In this document: positions 10,037 through 21,929 of the stretch, piece by piece
Numbering within the stretch: the first letter of the stretch is position 1
Layout of the letters: each line of letters opens with the position of its first letter
NCBI RefSeq assembly: GCF_002999335.1
Contig: NW_020312048.1
Coordinates: 248,001 to 312,000, forward strand
Direction of reading: 5' to 3'
Origin: Cyclospora cayetanensis
Lineage: Eukaryota; Apicomplexa; Conoidasida; Eucoccidiorida; Eimeriidae
DNA length: 64,000 bases
Translations under genes and position numbers: made by a program
Notes under the pieces: model-generated
Database searches by the model: none
Told to the model about the DNA's origin: nothing
Seen by the model: the letters and a program-made list of their open reading frames with translations, nothing else

Positions 10037-12792
10037 TCAGTAGACTTCAGTACGCCACCTCTTCGTGGCAACCAGCTGCTTTAAAAACGGCTCGAATGCC
10101 ATATTGCATCGCTCCGCAGCTGCCTGAAGGGCTGACTTTATCGGAGGCAGCATATCCCTCCTTCCGCAGGTGTACATCACTGCCCCTTGTTGCAAGAGGT
10201 CTATAATAGCCCCTCCATCCTCGTCAATGAGATGCTGAACAGTAATTCAAGCACAAGTCATGCCAAAGCACGAAATGTGCGTCCACCTTAATGGTCTATC
10301 CATTGCTGCATTGCTTATATTTACTGCCAACCGGCGGCGGGGGGACTACCAAATGGTGGTGGTACTGGCCCTTCAATGAATCAGGATTCGATCTTTGCAG
10401 GCCTCAGCGCAAGTGGCTGTGGGCGTCACACTGAAGCCTCGAACGTATTCTGCCCCGCCGTGAAAATGAATGCAACGCACAGTCTGAGTACACTACGGTG
10501 TAGGTGTAGAATCTACGTGAGGACATACCTGCACATACAGCTTGCCGCCACCGGGTGCCTTCATCTCCCTGGAATACGCGAAACGGAGTTGCAGCGTTTC
10601 AGTGGGCAGTCGCCTAGAAAGTTCTCGCCATTCGTGAGCATAGGGCGTGGTGGATGCCCTGGCGGCCCCAATGTAGGCAACCACTCGGCCTAACGAGAGC
10701 CGGCATGACAAAGGGACAGACAGCACAGGGGGCTGACAAGTGAGGATGACCCAGTGGACCTGGAAGAACCCGTTTCGTCCAACGCAGCACGCAGCCAAGA
10801 AGCGCCAGAGTGAATAAGAAGAGAGAAGGCCATACAGCTAGGCATGGGGGATGGGGGGCCGCTACAAGAAGGCCGAGTTACTAAGAATATGAAAGCGGCA
10901 CAAGCAATGGCAGAGAATTTGGTAAGGCAGACACTGGCGCCAAGAATGAAATCCACCAGCCTTATGTGTACCTTCTCGGGGCTCCGCCAAAATTCGTCGT
11001 AAGAAGCTGCGAAGGGGTGCCACGCCGGTACCCGTGCATGCGAACACAATTGGCGTCTTCCTATCCTCAGGAAGTATGAGGGCAGCACCCACAGGCCCTG
11101 ATGCAATCGAACGACGCACGAAGACGACGTGTCTTGCGGTGCACTCAAGTATCGCACGAAAAACCCACAGCAGGCTCTCGCGTTCCATCTTCCAAGCAAG
11201 TAAGCTCCCCCCAGAGCATAGCCAGGTTTGGCTCCTCGAGGTGAGATACTGCAGGAAATCCAGGAAAAAGGGGTGCTGTGAGTTTACCAGCTATTTCAAA
11301 CTGCGTGCCGATAGGAGCTGTGCAGAGTAGGGAGGAGCAAAGGCCATCTTTTGAAGGATCGTGCTGGCCATCGGGGCCCCAGAAGCGGTGGCGACGGACG
11401 CACTGCGACACCCAACAAGCACATGTTGCAGGGCGAGAGTGCAGGATGAGCGTAAGTACGAGGTACGGACAAAACGGGCAGTAAGAAGGGTTGAATATGC
11501 GTTTACGTAAAAGATGCCACATGAGTGGCACCTGCACACCTCCGGCGCTCAACGGGGCCTCCCAAGGGCTCCTACAGGAACCAGTATGGACGGCCCTTGT
11601 GGAGCTGTCCGAGGTAAATAGTTAGCTTGCCAAGGAAAAAGAGTGACGAAGACCTTCGTCAGGAGACAGTAGGGAGGAGGCCACGCTGTAGAGCCTGGGT
11701 TTGGCTACGGGTCCCTCAGCATTGTGGGAGCCCTTTCGTGTGTCTGCAAGGTTCACAAATGAGACACTCTGGCCTTCCAGGTAGTGAAAGGGTGCTCCGG
11801 TCTTCGCAGATAGAATTGATGGATCGTAGGAGAACACCAAGTGGAATGCTTCATCGGGCGGCCCCATGTTCTCCTCTGGTGCAACACGGGCCAAAGCCTC
11901 AGCAGCTGCAGAAGGCTGGCACCCCGGGGGCAAACGGGAGTATGCAGAATAGTGGGAAGCCAGTTCCCGGTGCTCCAAGCGGATCTTCAATGTATCTGCC
12001 CGAGAGAAGCTGTGAAAAGAAAGCACATGCACACTAGTGCAGTCCCAGTGACGCGGGTTCCCCAACGCTACCAGGTTTTTGCGTTGGGGAGGCAAAGGCA
12101 GCTAGGTAGCCAGAAGAGACAAGGGGGCAATGGCACAGTAGGCGAGCAGTGTACAGGAGGAAGAAATGCGGAACCTCACAGATTGATAGGGACAGGCATA
12201 GAGCTGCTACCGGCTCGACTTCTCAGCCCAGGCCCCGCAGCATGCCCAACCTCCTCGGCCTTCCATCTGAGTGTTACCAGACAAGCAAGCATTCGCGTTT
12301 GCAAGCTTCCTTCGAGAAGAGTTACACGCAAACTTCGCCCGATATTGGCTTCCTTCTTGCTGCGAAACATACTGAAATCAACCCGTGCCCGACAAGGAGG
12401 AGAGCGGCAGTGCTTCTAAAGTCGCTCACCCGTAAGGCCGGTGCAGGAATTCGTGGGGGCCCGTAGAGGGCGCCCGTGCGGCCCCCTTCGGCGCCTGTGG
12501 CCCCACAGCGGGACCAGGAGCGAATCTAAACGAGGTGCACTTGGGCGCCATACTCAGCAGGAAGAGGATAAACACAACCTACGGCACTAAGCACAACGAC
12601 AACACAGTCGTAAATATCCTATGCTCTAAAGTACCCCTTGTGCCTTTGCCGCAGCAAATACCAACCTACCAAAGTAGTGCTCAGACGGCAAAAAGGATTG
12701 AAGGCGGACAGGCTCACGCCCAGTAGGCGCGGAATTCGCTTTCGGGTCTCACTGGGGGCCGAGGGGCCCCCAGAGAGAAGCTTGGATTGCAT
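10037..12792 (-). CDS. FNR: Ferredoxin-NADP+ reductase, plant type, probably apicoplast-targeted
   Basis: The enzyme transfers electrons between NADPH and ferredoxin; in apicomplexans it supplies reduced ferredoxin in the apicoplast. Proposed exons (transcription order) are 12792-12718, 12578-12430, 12371-12180, 12009-11631, 11402-11288, 11097-10972, 10689-10529 and 10234-10037, total 1395 nt, 464 residues, all phases consistent. Visible motifs are the FAD-binding RLYSVASS, the NADP-binding GTGVAPLRSFLRR, a C-terminal-domain Cys motif (YTCGRRDM) and the family's terminal W-x-x-E-V-Y before the stop. The N-terminus has a short basic stretch, a hydrophobic core (VVFILFLLS, 12578-12552) and an Ala/Pro/Arg-rich transit-like segment, as expected for a bipartite leader. 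A family insertion lies between the FAD-domain strands in exon 4. The exon 4 donor appears to be GC rather than GT. The first exon is the least certain. The gene sits between two copies of a 1.47 kb retroelement repeat. Confidence 0.9.
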
Positions 12793-14004
12793 TTTGCTGT
12801 AATGCGCAGCTGCAACCGAGCCTAAAGGAGCCCAGGCCGTAGACTGCACGCCCCTAACCCCAGCACTCAGACCTCAAATCCCATTGCGGAGAGGGCACGC
12901 CGTGGGTGTTCCTTGGGGGCTGGGATACACAGGAGCCTGCCGCGTCTAGGAAGGCAATCGAGTCTCTGTCTGAGGGGTTTGAGCCGTTGGCAGCCCTCTA
13001 CGCAGGAGGTGTCCTTAAGTAGAGTTGTTCTTTGTCGAAGGGATGAAAACTCAGGAGCAAACCAGAGCGGAGAAGAGAGACTGACAGTCGTTGCCCTGAA
13101 GACAGGGATAAGTACAAGCCTAAACAGGCCTGGTGCACCGGTGTAGGGCGCAAGATTTTGTGGATGGCTTCGAGCATAGGTTAAGCACAGAGCCTTATCT
13201 ATATTAGATTTTATTAAATAATGTCGGTTAAGGGTTGAAGAGTGGAGAAGGGTACGTAGGGGTCAGGGGGGCCCCTCAAGGGGTTCCCCAGGGGCCCCTG
13301 CTAACCCCCCTGCTCCCCCCCCAGCAGCATACGGAGCACCCAAGGCAGGCGCCGAGACGCTTCTTACGGAGATGCTCACTTGCATCTTACAAAAATACCG
13401 CTCTTTCATCTTATGGACCATCTTATGGGCTATAAAGAGGGCTCAGTGCTGCATTTTCCATCGAGGACCCCTGCATGGGACTTAGGTTGAGCTGCAATAT
13501 CTTGAGCAAACTGTGATAATCTTGCTTTTAGCTTCACTCTCAAAGAGCTCTTCAACATCACAGCCATAGAGAGCGTGTGTAGACGTGTGAGCAAGCTTGT
13601 GAGACCCTAGACTTACAGGATGTTCCGTGGCATGTCCTCTCTGAGAAGGAATCCGACCCCAAGAGTGAGAATCTCTACGTAAAAAATTAGTGCTCGGCCC
13701 GTCTTTGCATAGAGGGCTAAGGGTGATGCGTGGGGGGAGCAGCCGTTCATTTTTCTGGAGGCGGCAGCTGAGCCTTTCTCACACATTTCCACCACATATT
13801 TCAGGCCGGAATTGGGCTGTGGAGCTACCCAGGACCACCCCGTTGTGTTAGTCAGGCCTCTCTTGCGCTGCATCATTACACAGTATAGCGGGCTAAGTTG
13901 TACTAAAACGCGCCTCTTCACATCAAATATACTTGGCGAAGAATTAGCAAGCAATCCTCTGAATGCTTGGCTTTCTCATATATATTTATGGCCGGGTACT
14001 GTAA
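12793..14004. other. Intergenic upstream of FNR, no gene recognised
   Basis: This stretch lies between the FNR start and the LTR edge of element B and probably holds the FNR promoter. It contains a G/C homopolymer-rich patch near 13260-13325 but no recognisable gene. Confidence 0.4.
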
Positions 14005-15482
14005 GTTATATACTAGAAGACGGAATGATACATGCGTGTGCAAGAGATGATATCAATAACTAGCGGTCAGTGCTCCAAGTGCTTTGAGGGCCCTGAGGAT
14101 GCATCTGCTACACCTCAGCTACCCCTCTCCTCCCATGCGGTAATCTCCGAAAAGAGCGACCACAAGAAGCAGGCAACGTTTCATGAAAACACTGAATAAA
14201 TTTGCATTATCTGTATTAAGTGTGGGCTTAGACGTCTTTCCATGGAGGCCTGAGCACGAGGGCTACAGGTGACAGCGCCGCTTGGTTCGATTCAGCTGCT
14301 CCTAGCTCATCCAATGGCTGTGAATGCAGTGGCGTGTCGGGTTTCCCCCACAATAGTTGTTTGGCCTCAATGAAGCTATTGGGTAATTGGATAGTTTGAT
14401 TATTTTGGGCAACAGGGTGGAAAGGAAAAGCCATCTGGCGGTGGAAGTTGGTGGTAGGGCGACGCCTGATTGGGTGGCAGAGGCCGGCCTGCAAGCTGAT
14501 GTCAATGCAGTAGCTTCGCAGTTGGTAGAAAGTATGATTCGTCAGCTAGCGAAAGCTTGTGCATACGTGAATGTGATTATGCCTACCACGAAAAGTGTGA
14601 AGGCCATTGGGATTGGCGTGTACTAGAGGATTCATCACCCGGTTGAGTAGTAGTAGCAGTAGTTATTGACGCATGTATATTGGACATAGAAGCACTACAA
14701 TAATGACCCTTTTGTGAGAGGAAGACGTTTGCCTGCAGACATTACTATAGACTATGCCTTCCTACATGCCTTGGCATCTTCATTTTTACCATTATCAGCT
14801 TGAGAGCAAATCCTGGGAGGACTGAGCAAACTGGAATAGGAAAAATAATATTAGATTGACATGTCGATAAATAGTAAGCTTCGTTTCTCAAAAGCCACAA
14901 TGTAGACGAATAGCTGATCATCAGTGATATATCTGGGGTCTATCCGAAGTGTGACTTCAGGTGGTCGCAGGATGAGCAGTGACTCAGCAAATTAGAGCTG
15001 CCCGGTGGGACATTTACAAACGGTGGACTAGGTGTGGCTTTAGGGGCAAATGAGCACAGTTGCTGTGTCTTGAGCTGGATTGGAAGAGCTACAGCGGGAG
15101 TAAGAGTCTGTGGCTGTTGGTATCCTGTGACTCGGCCCTAGCCTAGAGCTTAAGGTGGACAATGAAAGAAAGCCAGAGGGACCTAACACTCCTTAGCGCA
15201 TCCCCAGATAGCATCTTCAACAACGTACCTGTTTCTACTGCGAGGGAGTGGGTCACATCGACCGGAACTGTAGGCGCGTGTAGAGCCAGAGAACTTGAAC
15301 AAGTGGACTGGGCCCGCAGGGAGACTGCTAGGCTAGCAAGGGATGCGTAGTGGGGAAGTGAATGGCAACAAGCGCAGGCTGCGGCGCCTGCAATGGATGT
15401 ATGGAGGATAGACCCGCAGTTGGGTACCCACCATGGATCAATTCTGCTCTGACCAAAATGCATAGTAGAGGCCAAGTGTTGT
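14005..15482 (+). repeat. Long direct repeat, copy 2 (partner 6069-7545)
   Basis: Near-identical to the LTR-plus-gag part of element A. It starts at the same LTR edge (TACTAGAAG at 14011) and keeps the CCHC knuckle sequence. The two-base insertion near 15197 shifts the knuckle frame relative to copy 1. Confidence 0.9.
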
Positions 15483-17164
15483 GACAGATTGTTCTCAGCT
15501 CATGACTGAAAGCCTGATGGATTCTCAGAATCCTGATCACCGATGGCGCTAGCACGGTCTGGCGTGGCGCTTTGACCCGCTTGCACATTGACCATGCTAG
15601 GAATACTGTGAATTATCCGTAGGCAGAGCGACAGACAGGGAACACTGGCCGCTCTCTCCTGCGATCTTGGCAACTTTATGCTCAAGAAAATCCGATTGCT
15701 TGGCTTCACGGTCTTCGTAATGCTGAGTGTGTGCGTAATACAACTGCACACAAGTGTTTCCAACGCTCTGCCGCATCCTTCGTTTACAGTCTAGAGCTGC
15801 CTTCCGATCTGGGTCAGAAACTGGCGATCCGGAGATAGCAGCTAACTCTAACATCAAACGCATTTAGAAGACATTCATCCAGTGCACACAAATATGTACG
15901 CAAAGCTCAATAGAGACAAGCCCTGAATCATAAGAAATGTGAGTCTGCTGTGTTTCAATCCTGGAGATTTTGTCCTGGTGAACTGGCACGCTTCACGATA
16001 TGCACCAGAAGATGACTAGACAACGGCGTTTGCAGCCAGGCGGCCAGAAGCATTTAGCATCCTCTCACAGATCACTACTCTCTTACTCCACCATATGTCC
16101 TTCATGTTGAAGATGCCAAAGAACTATTAATTTGGCTTGTTGAGGAAGTTTTGGAACTCTCCGAGTTAGTTTCCGACCTTGCCGCACACGCCAGTAGCAC
16201 TAACAAAAGCGGATGATCCACTGGGAGCCGTACAGGTGGTGGCGTTTAGGGGTACTTTGCGGGAGAACACATTCGACGGGCGTTTCTAGTGAAATTGGGT
16301 GGAGATTGGCAACCTCAGTGGTTGACGCGGAGCAGTTGCTGTTTCGTTGCCTGCTGGAGAATATATATCTGTGTATGTATGTCTGTATACATATTGCGGC
16401 TTTGTTTTATTTACACTGCTAGTGGCCATGGATGGTGTTCGTCGAATCCTTTGGCAATCATGCTATTCCATCAAACGTTGTGCCTAAAGCAGCTACCTTC
16501 ACTTCTGTGTGTTGCTAAAAAATTATCAATTATTGTTGCTCGGGTGTTCTCTACACTTAGATTTGTGTGCAGTAATTCTCGGGAACGTTGTTTACACATT
16601 CTTCCTTATGCCTCTTTTGGGGCTTCGGAGTCGACTATGCTGCATGCACCGGCTGTACTGGAATGCGCAGATTGCTCTATGAGGCGCGAAGGGGCTGCTG
16701 AACGAGAATGGACATGTTGATACACCTGTTCATGCATATTCTGCTTGTCTTCCGTTTTCTTGTAGCAGGGCGCCACGACGACAGCGACCCATCACACAAC
16801 GGCGGTAGTGTTGGTTTAGACCCTCATCTGTTTTTGGCTAGCGCGTGTGCCTGATTTTCTGTTGATTTGGCTTAAGCGCTTATTGTCCATTGTACTTCTC
16901 TCATTTACAGTGGTGTCGTTTGCTCGTGGGTGTGGCAACCCACCGGAAAATATTCCGCTGTTATATGCGGTGGGTTTGGGCGTACAAGCATGCTACACGG
17001 GGACATGCTTTGACGACTAAAAGGGGCAGATGTAGAGGGATAGAGGTATACTTGGACACTTCCTACAACAGTATTTGTATTTAAATACGTATTCGCAACA
17101 TTTTGATTTGTTGGTTTGTGAGTACACAGTGCTTCTTTCTTGAAGGAAACGGTTAGCTCCATGC

Positions 17165-17340
17165 AAAAAGACGCAATGCTGTGTGCTCGTGCGCTGGATG
17201 CTGTATGCAGCTAACTGTGACTGCTCGGAGTGCTTTATAGAGGGCAGCTACGCGCACCTCAGCTGCCCCTCTTCCCACATACAGATCGATGGGGCGCAGG
17301 CAGCAAACGGTGAGAGTTTTGCTCGAAAGCATTCAATAGC
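17165..17340 (+). repeat. Probable 3' LTR of element B
   Basis: Aligned by eye with 6085-6260: shared blocks include a GTGCGCTGGATG/GTGCGTGTGCAAG region, a CGGAGTGCTT/CCAAGTGCTT block and an ACCTCAGCTGCCCCTCT block. It is more diverged from 14005-14186 than that segment is from 6069-6250, so if it belongs to element B the pair is old or mosaic. Confidence 0.45.
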
Positions 17341-17480
17341 TTTCTACTGCGTGTCACTTCAGTGTGGAGTAAAGTGCCTCCCTGCGGATACGTCAGATAG
17401 AGCACTCAAAAAAGGGACATGCGGGCATCCTGAACATTATAGTACTCATCTTTCCGTAGTGCCAGGTTCCAAAATAGCTC

Positions 17481-18641
17481 AGACGTAAGATTTAGCGAGC
17501 CTTAGCAGTTCAGGGGTGCTCTAGATTGGCAGTTACCTGGAAGCTAGGGGAGAACGGGCTAGAAAAGATAAAGAACGGAATGGCGGAGATATATGGTCTT
17601 TTGAAAGGTCTATTGCTTCGCGCACGAAGTGATGAAGAACCTTAAATGGCTGAATTGTCGGGATGTTTTCAATAAGGTCTTCAACAGGGGCCTCCCTTTC
17701 TGCCTCTGTTTTGTACTGCCTTCATGCAACAACTCGCGCACGTTCTCCCGAAATTGCACCTAATAGGCTCGCCTAACAACTTCTATCCATCTTTCAGGAA
17801 GACTCTAGTAGTGCTGCCTTCCTGGTAGGCGCTGACAGTCCTGCAATCAGCGCTGCAGAGCTTTTCTACATTCCGCCATGCTTACATTTTTTCATTTATG
17901 TACATACCGACTGTGGAGGACGGCCCCTAGCTCTGTCTGCTTGCTGATGCAACTGAATATCCTGCTACCTTGCCCCATGCTTCAGGCATTCCCTTGCTGC
18001 AGACTGCCCACAAACATATGAACAGCCTATCCTTAGCTGCACTTTTGCTCAGATACGAAAACCCAGTTTAGCAGCCACCCTATCCGTCAGTCAAACTCTG
18101 CCGCTAGTTCAGTAGGTAGTCGATGTTGACTTCCCAACCGCACAGTTTTTTCGACATGCTCACCGAAGGCGTACATCATGCAAAATAGTTTATACACAGC
18201 ACAAGTGCGACAGAGAACAGAGTGCTGAGTCTCGCCTTCATCTCACCTAAAACAAGAAAAAACCGCATGAAAGATTAAATAGCCCAAAATAGATTGTACA
18301 CGATATAGAACGCTTCAACGTTGGCGATGAACATATCCCCTAGTACATGGGCACTCAAACCTCAGCAGGTCATCTACCAAAGCCCCATGGACAGTGATTT
18401 GTGTAGAGAACAGAAGCCTTGGGCCCTGCGCCTTCTGCCGCCGTTTATCGATACCTTTGATGATCTTAGAGCTTTTTCCGAGCTCAATATCTCCATGTGG
18501 GCATAACTTTTCGCAAGAAAGGGGTACATTTGGCCTTGGTCGTACCAAGCGATTCGCCGATCCTTACTCCCTAGAAGCATCAACGCAAACCGCTATCCTA
18601 AGCTCTAAACTCTTTATGTCATCTTGTGTGATGTAATTATC
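17481..18641. other. Intergenic, no gene recognised
   Basis: No coding potential is evident between element B and the orphan membrane-protein gene. The last few hundred bases are the likely promoter of that gene. Confidence 0.4.
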
Positions 18642-20072
18642 ATGAAGCCCGCGTATTGGGAGTTGGGAGGTGGCGTTGACTGCGGCTCAGATGTCGGTTT
18701 GAATCCACCGCAACAGGAAACTGCTTCTGGGGATGACTCGCTGGTACATAACATCGATAGGCAACCGCCGCTCCTGCCACAGAGGCAGAGGCACATGCTG
18801 CCTTTGTGGATTGTCTTAGCAGGGCTACTTGCTGCGTTGGTTGCAAAGGGCCTCGTCTCGCGGCCGTGGGATAAGAGGGAGCAAGTCACAGGTCCTATCA
18901 GGGAGAGGTCCGAATTTGGTGGAAGCACTGAAGTACCCGCATTTAGCGGTTCAGACCCGGCCCCACCAAGAAGTGAATTTTCGAAAGAGCACCCTTCCTG
19001 GGCTGCCTTGATTCCAGGCGATGACTCCTCTGTGCGCAGCACGCAACTGACGCCGCCGTCGATTTCCCCCATGCTAACACAACCGGGTGCTCTACCAGAC
19101 TCTTCATTATTAGGACCGTTGCCAGTAGCGTCGACGGAATTAGGGGATGCGCTTGCAATGGGCGACTTGAGGACCCAGCCTAGTCAGGGTGATAGGCAAG
19201 TTGACATCTTAGCTGCGGATCCTGCTCAGGACGCACTGTCCCAGCGGACTCCGCTGCGACTGAAGGCATCAGAAGCAATGGCGGCAGCGAGGAATGTAGA
19301 CATGATGGCTATAAAACCCGCCTCTAGGGGGGGTTTACAGGAAACGCAGGAGGAGATGGTGAGACGGCAATTTGATCTGCCGCTGAATAAGGTGGGTGAT
19401 GGACTGTTGGATGTAGTAAGTAATGCAAGGAAGCTGCCTTGGAATGCGTGGGACTACGATTCGCGTATACTGCGCGCCAAGAGCGTTATCTTGGAGAAAG
19501 CGAATGAGCTGGAGATACTTAAGGAAAAAAGAAATGAGGCCTGGAAGGCCTGGAAGGACGTCAGACAGAGGGCCACCGCTGACTTAGGCAATCAAGAAGC
19601 ACAGAAGCAGGCTAAGAAGCTTGCTAAGTTGTATAAATCCCGTTTGCTTTCCGAGAAGGCTCTGCTAGAGTCGCTAGCTAAGCTGTCTAATGAATGGCAA
19701 GGTGAAGCTTCGAAGCCGCTCTTAGTCGCGGCATCACTTGTGTCCTCTCCGGACTTTAAGACTATTGAGGATATTGGTTCTTGTCATGGAAAACTCCTTA
19801 GTGCGCTGGCGGTCGGTAAAAAGGCTCTTAGTGGCTCGACGGGCCTTCTGAAGCAGGTGAGCGGCAAAAACTATTGTAGTGTGGTGCTTCCAATCGTCAG
19901 CTCCCGATTGGCTGAAGTTGACCTTTTGATCAAAAGCATTGACCTCCCAGAGACTGCAGTGCTCACTACCGAACTGAAGAATCAGCAGATAGAGGCAGAG
20001 GATGGAAGGAATCACGCCCGCAAAAGGCTTAAGGAAGACAAGCAACCCACGTGGATTGCCAACATCTTTTAA
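18642..20072 (+). CDS. Orphan membrane protein, single exon, Lys-rich helical C-terminal half
   Basis: This is an intact 476-residue frame from ATG 18642; the open frame begins slightly upstream without another ATG. I do not recognise the family. Residues 1-50 are polar, with no N-terminal signal peptide. One transmembrane segment follows at about 52-69 (LPLWIVLAGLLAALVA). Residues 70-250 are Ser/Pro/Asp-rich and probably disordered. Residues 270-476 are rich in Lys, Glu, Leu and Ala and look helical or coiled-coil (for example RNEAWKAWKDVRQRA), with a basic tail. The topology is a single-pass anchor with a long C-terminal domain, orientation unknown. It stands alone between retroelements B and C. 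The length, lack of introns and uninterrupted frame support a real gene. Function unknown; lineage-specific by inference. Confidence 0.7.
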   Translation: MKPAYWELGGGVDCGSDVGLNPPQQETASGDDSLVHNIDRQPPLLPQRQRHMLPLWIVLAGLLAALVAKGLVSRPWDKREQVTGPIRERSEFGGSTEVPAFSGSDPAPPRSEFSKEHPSWAALIPGDDSSVRSTQLTPPSISPMLTQPGALPDSSLLGPLPVASTELGDALAMGDLRTQPSQGDRQVDILAADPAQDALSQRTPLRLKASEAMAAARNVDMMAIKPASRGGLQETQEEMVRRQFDLPLNKVGDGLLDVVSNARKLPWNAWDYDSRILRAKSVILEKANELEILKEKRNEAWKAWKDVRQRATADLGNQEAQKQAKKLAKLYKSRLLSEKALLESLAKLSNEWQGEASKPLLVAASLVSSPDFKTIEDIGSCHGKLLSALAVGKKALSGSTGLLKQVSGKNYCSVVLPIVSSRLAEVDLLIKSIDLPETAVLTTELKNQQIEAEDGRNHARKRLKEDKQPTWIANIF

Positions 20073-21929
20073 ATGGCACTGAAGCATCCGTAGGCAGAGC
20101 CAGTACATTTTGTTTTTCTCGTCCCTCTGTTCCATGAAGCCTTGTTGGTCCCGTTGCCTTGGATGCACTCTTCCATCGACGCAACATACTGCATCCAGTG
20201 TTCTCCTTGCCCCTAACTGTTCCGTCTTGCGGCAACTGGGCGCTGCGACATCCCTTCAGGTCTTGGGCATGGTGCTCTTAGCATGAAGTTTATGTCTCAG
20301 CAGACAGAGTTCGGCGACGCCACGCCCAAGTTGGTGCGAGGGTCACTCACTTGTTTGAAGGTGGCCCAAAAGCCGACTAGTAGTGGACGGTAAAGTAACA
20401 GGCGGGATGAGGGAGGACGATGGAGGTTCTAAAGATCAGGGAGCACTGGTTTGATGGAACTGAATTGAGCAGCATGCTTTGCCTTGTTCCTATCGCTATT
20501 CCGTGGGTATCAGATGTTTGCAATAGTGAGAAGGGTGCCTATCTTAAAGGAGAGGGAGGCGGCATTCTATCGAGTGCTGGAGGGGAAGTTGGTGGTGCAT
20601 CAATCAATCTGTGAGCCCTGAACTTGGGCTGATGTTGGACTCTCTCCTCGATACGCCGGGTAGAGGTCATTCGTCAGTGCCTTGTGCGCATGTTGTGAAC
20701 AAGACTGGAAGGGAGGGACTGTCCAGCAAGTGATTTTCTAGCCGCTTAATGTGTCATTATGAGCAAACCAGTCGTCGTTTAGGTAAAGGTAACAGATTGG
20801 GTTGCATTTTGAACTAAAACTGACGCTCTTGCAGCTGCAAGTGCCCAGGCAGGAAGGCCCGCCCCCATTGGCGAGCTCTCGCAGTTTGCCTTGCTTGAAA
20901 AAAACCACCCTACCACAGCTCCTCAGGCCTAGTGAGAAGCTTTGATGGAAATGGAAGGACAACGCATTTTCGACTGTCCGTCTCATGAAGTATGAACGAG
21001 CTCAGCAATGAAGAGGTAACGACGGTGAAAAAATGAACTTGCGGATATCTTCGGAAGGCTTCTACATGCAAGCGGCTTTTTGTCATCGAAAGCTGCATAA
21101 CAGGTAAAGTAAACGGAGGCGTAGGCTCTGAGGTGCAGTGAGTATCAGAGTGACGGGACTGCAACGATTTGATGAAACTGTGGCTCAAAATACTGTGCAC
21201 TTTTACCCATGCATTCGGCATGAAAATGCCTTTTCCTGCTGACAGCTGTACCCTCAAATCAAGGTTCCATTCACGGGGTGGCGAGTCATGGCAAACAGCG
21301 CCTCGAGGGTACTGTTCCTCCTTGATCTGTTCAACTTCTTTCTTCCCGTGTAGCAACGTACAACTTTATCACTTGAAGGCAACTGAGCGAGCAGGGCAAT
21401 GTTTCTTGACGTGTTCCAGCTGTGCGTTGAATCTTAATGGCGTTTGTGGGGTTTAAACTCCTGTTAACTGGACACGCAGATACGGGACTTGCGTAGTGTT
21501 GAGCAACTTTGCTCCCCAGCACTTCCTTCTAAATAGTGGAAATCTTGTCGTATTTGAAGAAAGCACTAAAACTTTTAACCTTGCATATCACTATAAGATG
21601 TTCTCTGTAGTCGACGAGAGCGTACTGACCAGCAGTGGATCAATGGCTACACCTTAAATTTGGGTTTCAAGAAGTCTGGGCAATATACCAAACCTACGCG
21701 CAAGGCTTTACAGGTATATAGAGTTTTCCTGTGCTGCTGCTGTAGATCTCCATCCATCCATATTGGCATATTCTAAGATTGTCTAAAGGGGACAGCGAAG
21801 AAGGCGAGTGCATGTAACCTTCTTGCTGAACTTCTCTGTAGGGGGACACTTACCACCTTAATCTATACAGGCTTGGTAGAGCATAAACGAATGTTTTTTT
21901 CGAGAGAACTTCTCTTTTAACTGCCGGCG
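20073..21929. other. Intergenic, no gene recognised
   Basis: Short open frames occur on both strands (up to about 148 codons on the minus strand near 21000-21350), but none shows a recognisable motif. The right edge is the minus-strand LTR of element C. Confidence 0.35.

Larger units (their letters stand above)
14005..17480 (+). mobile_element. Degenerate Ty3/Gypsy-like element B (internal deletion of RT/RNase H)
   Basis: After the shared LTR-gag block, element B jumps directly to a region homologous to the 3' pol part of element C. Sequence 15900-16430 matches the reverse complement of about 24140-24700. It contains a phrase resembling the end of Gypsy integrases (FNPGDFVLVNW, near 15954-15986). 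Thus protease, RT and RNase H are deleted. A probable 3' LTR lies at about 17165-17340, similar to 6085-6250. Frames are broken throughout. The right edge is approximate. Confidence 0.6.

Noticed and set aside
10690..11199. Minus-strand 169-codon frame across FNR introns
   Set aside because: It reads through introns in a frame different from the FNR exons, which are fixed by the NADP motif and phase.
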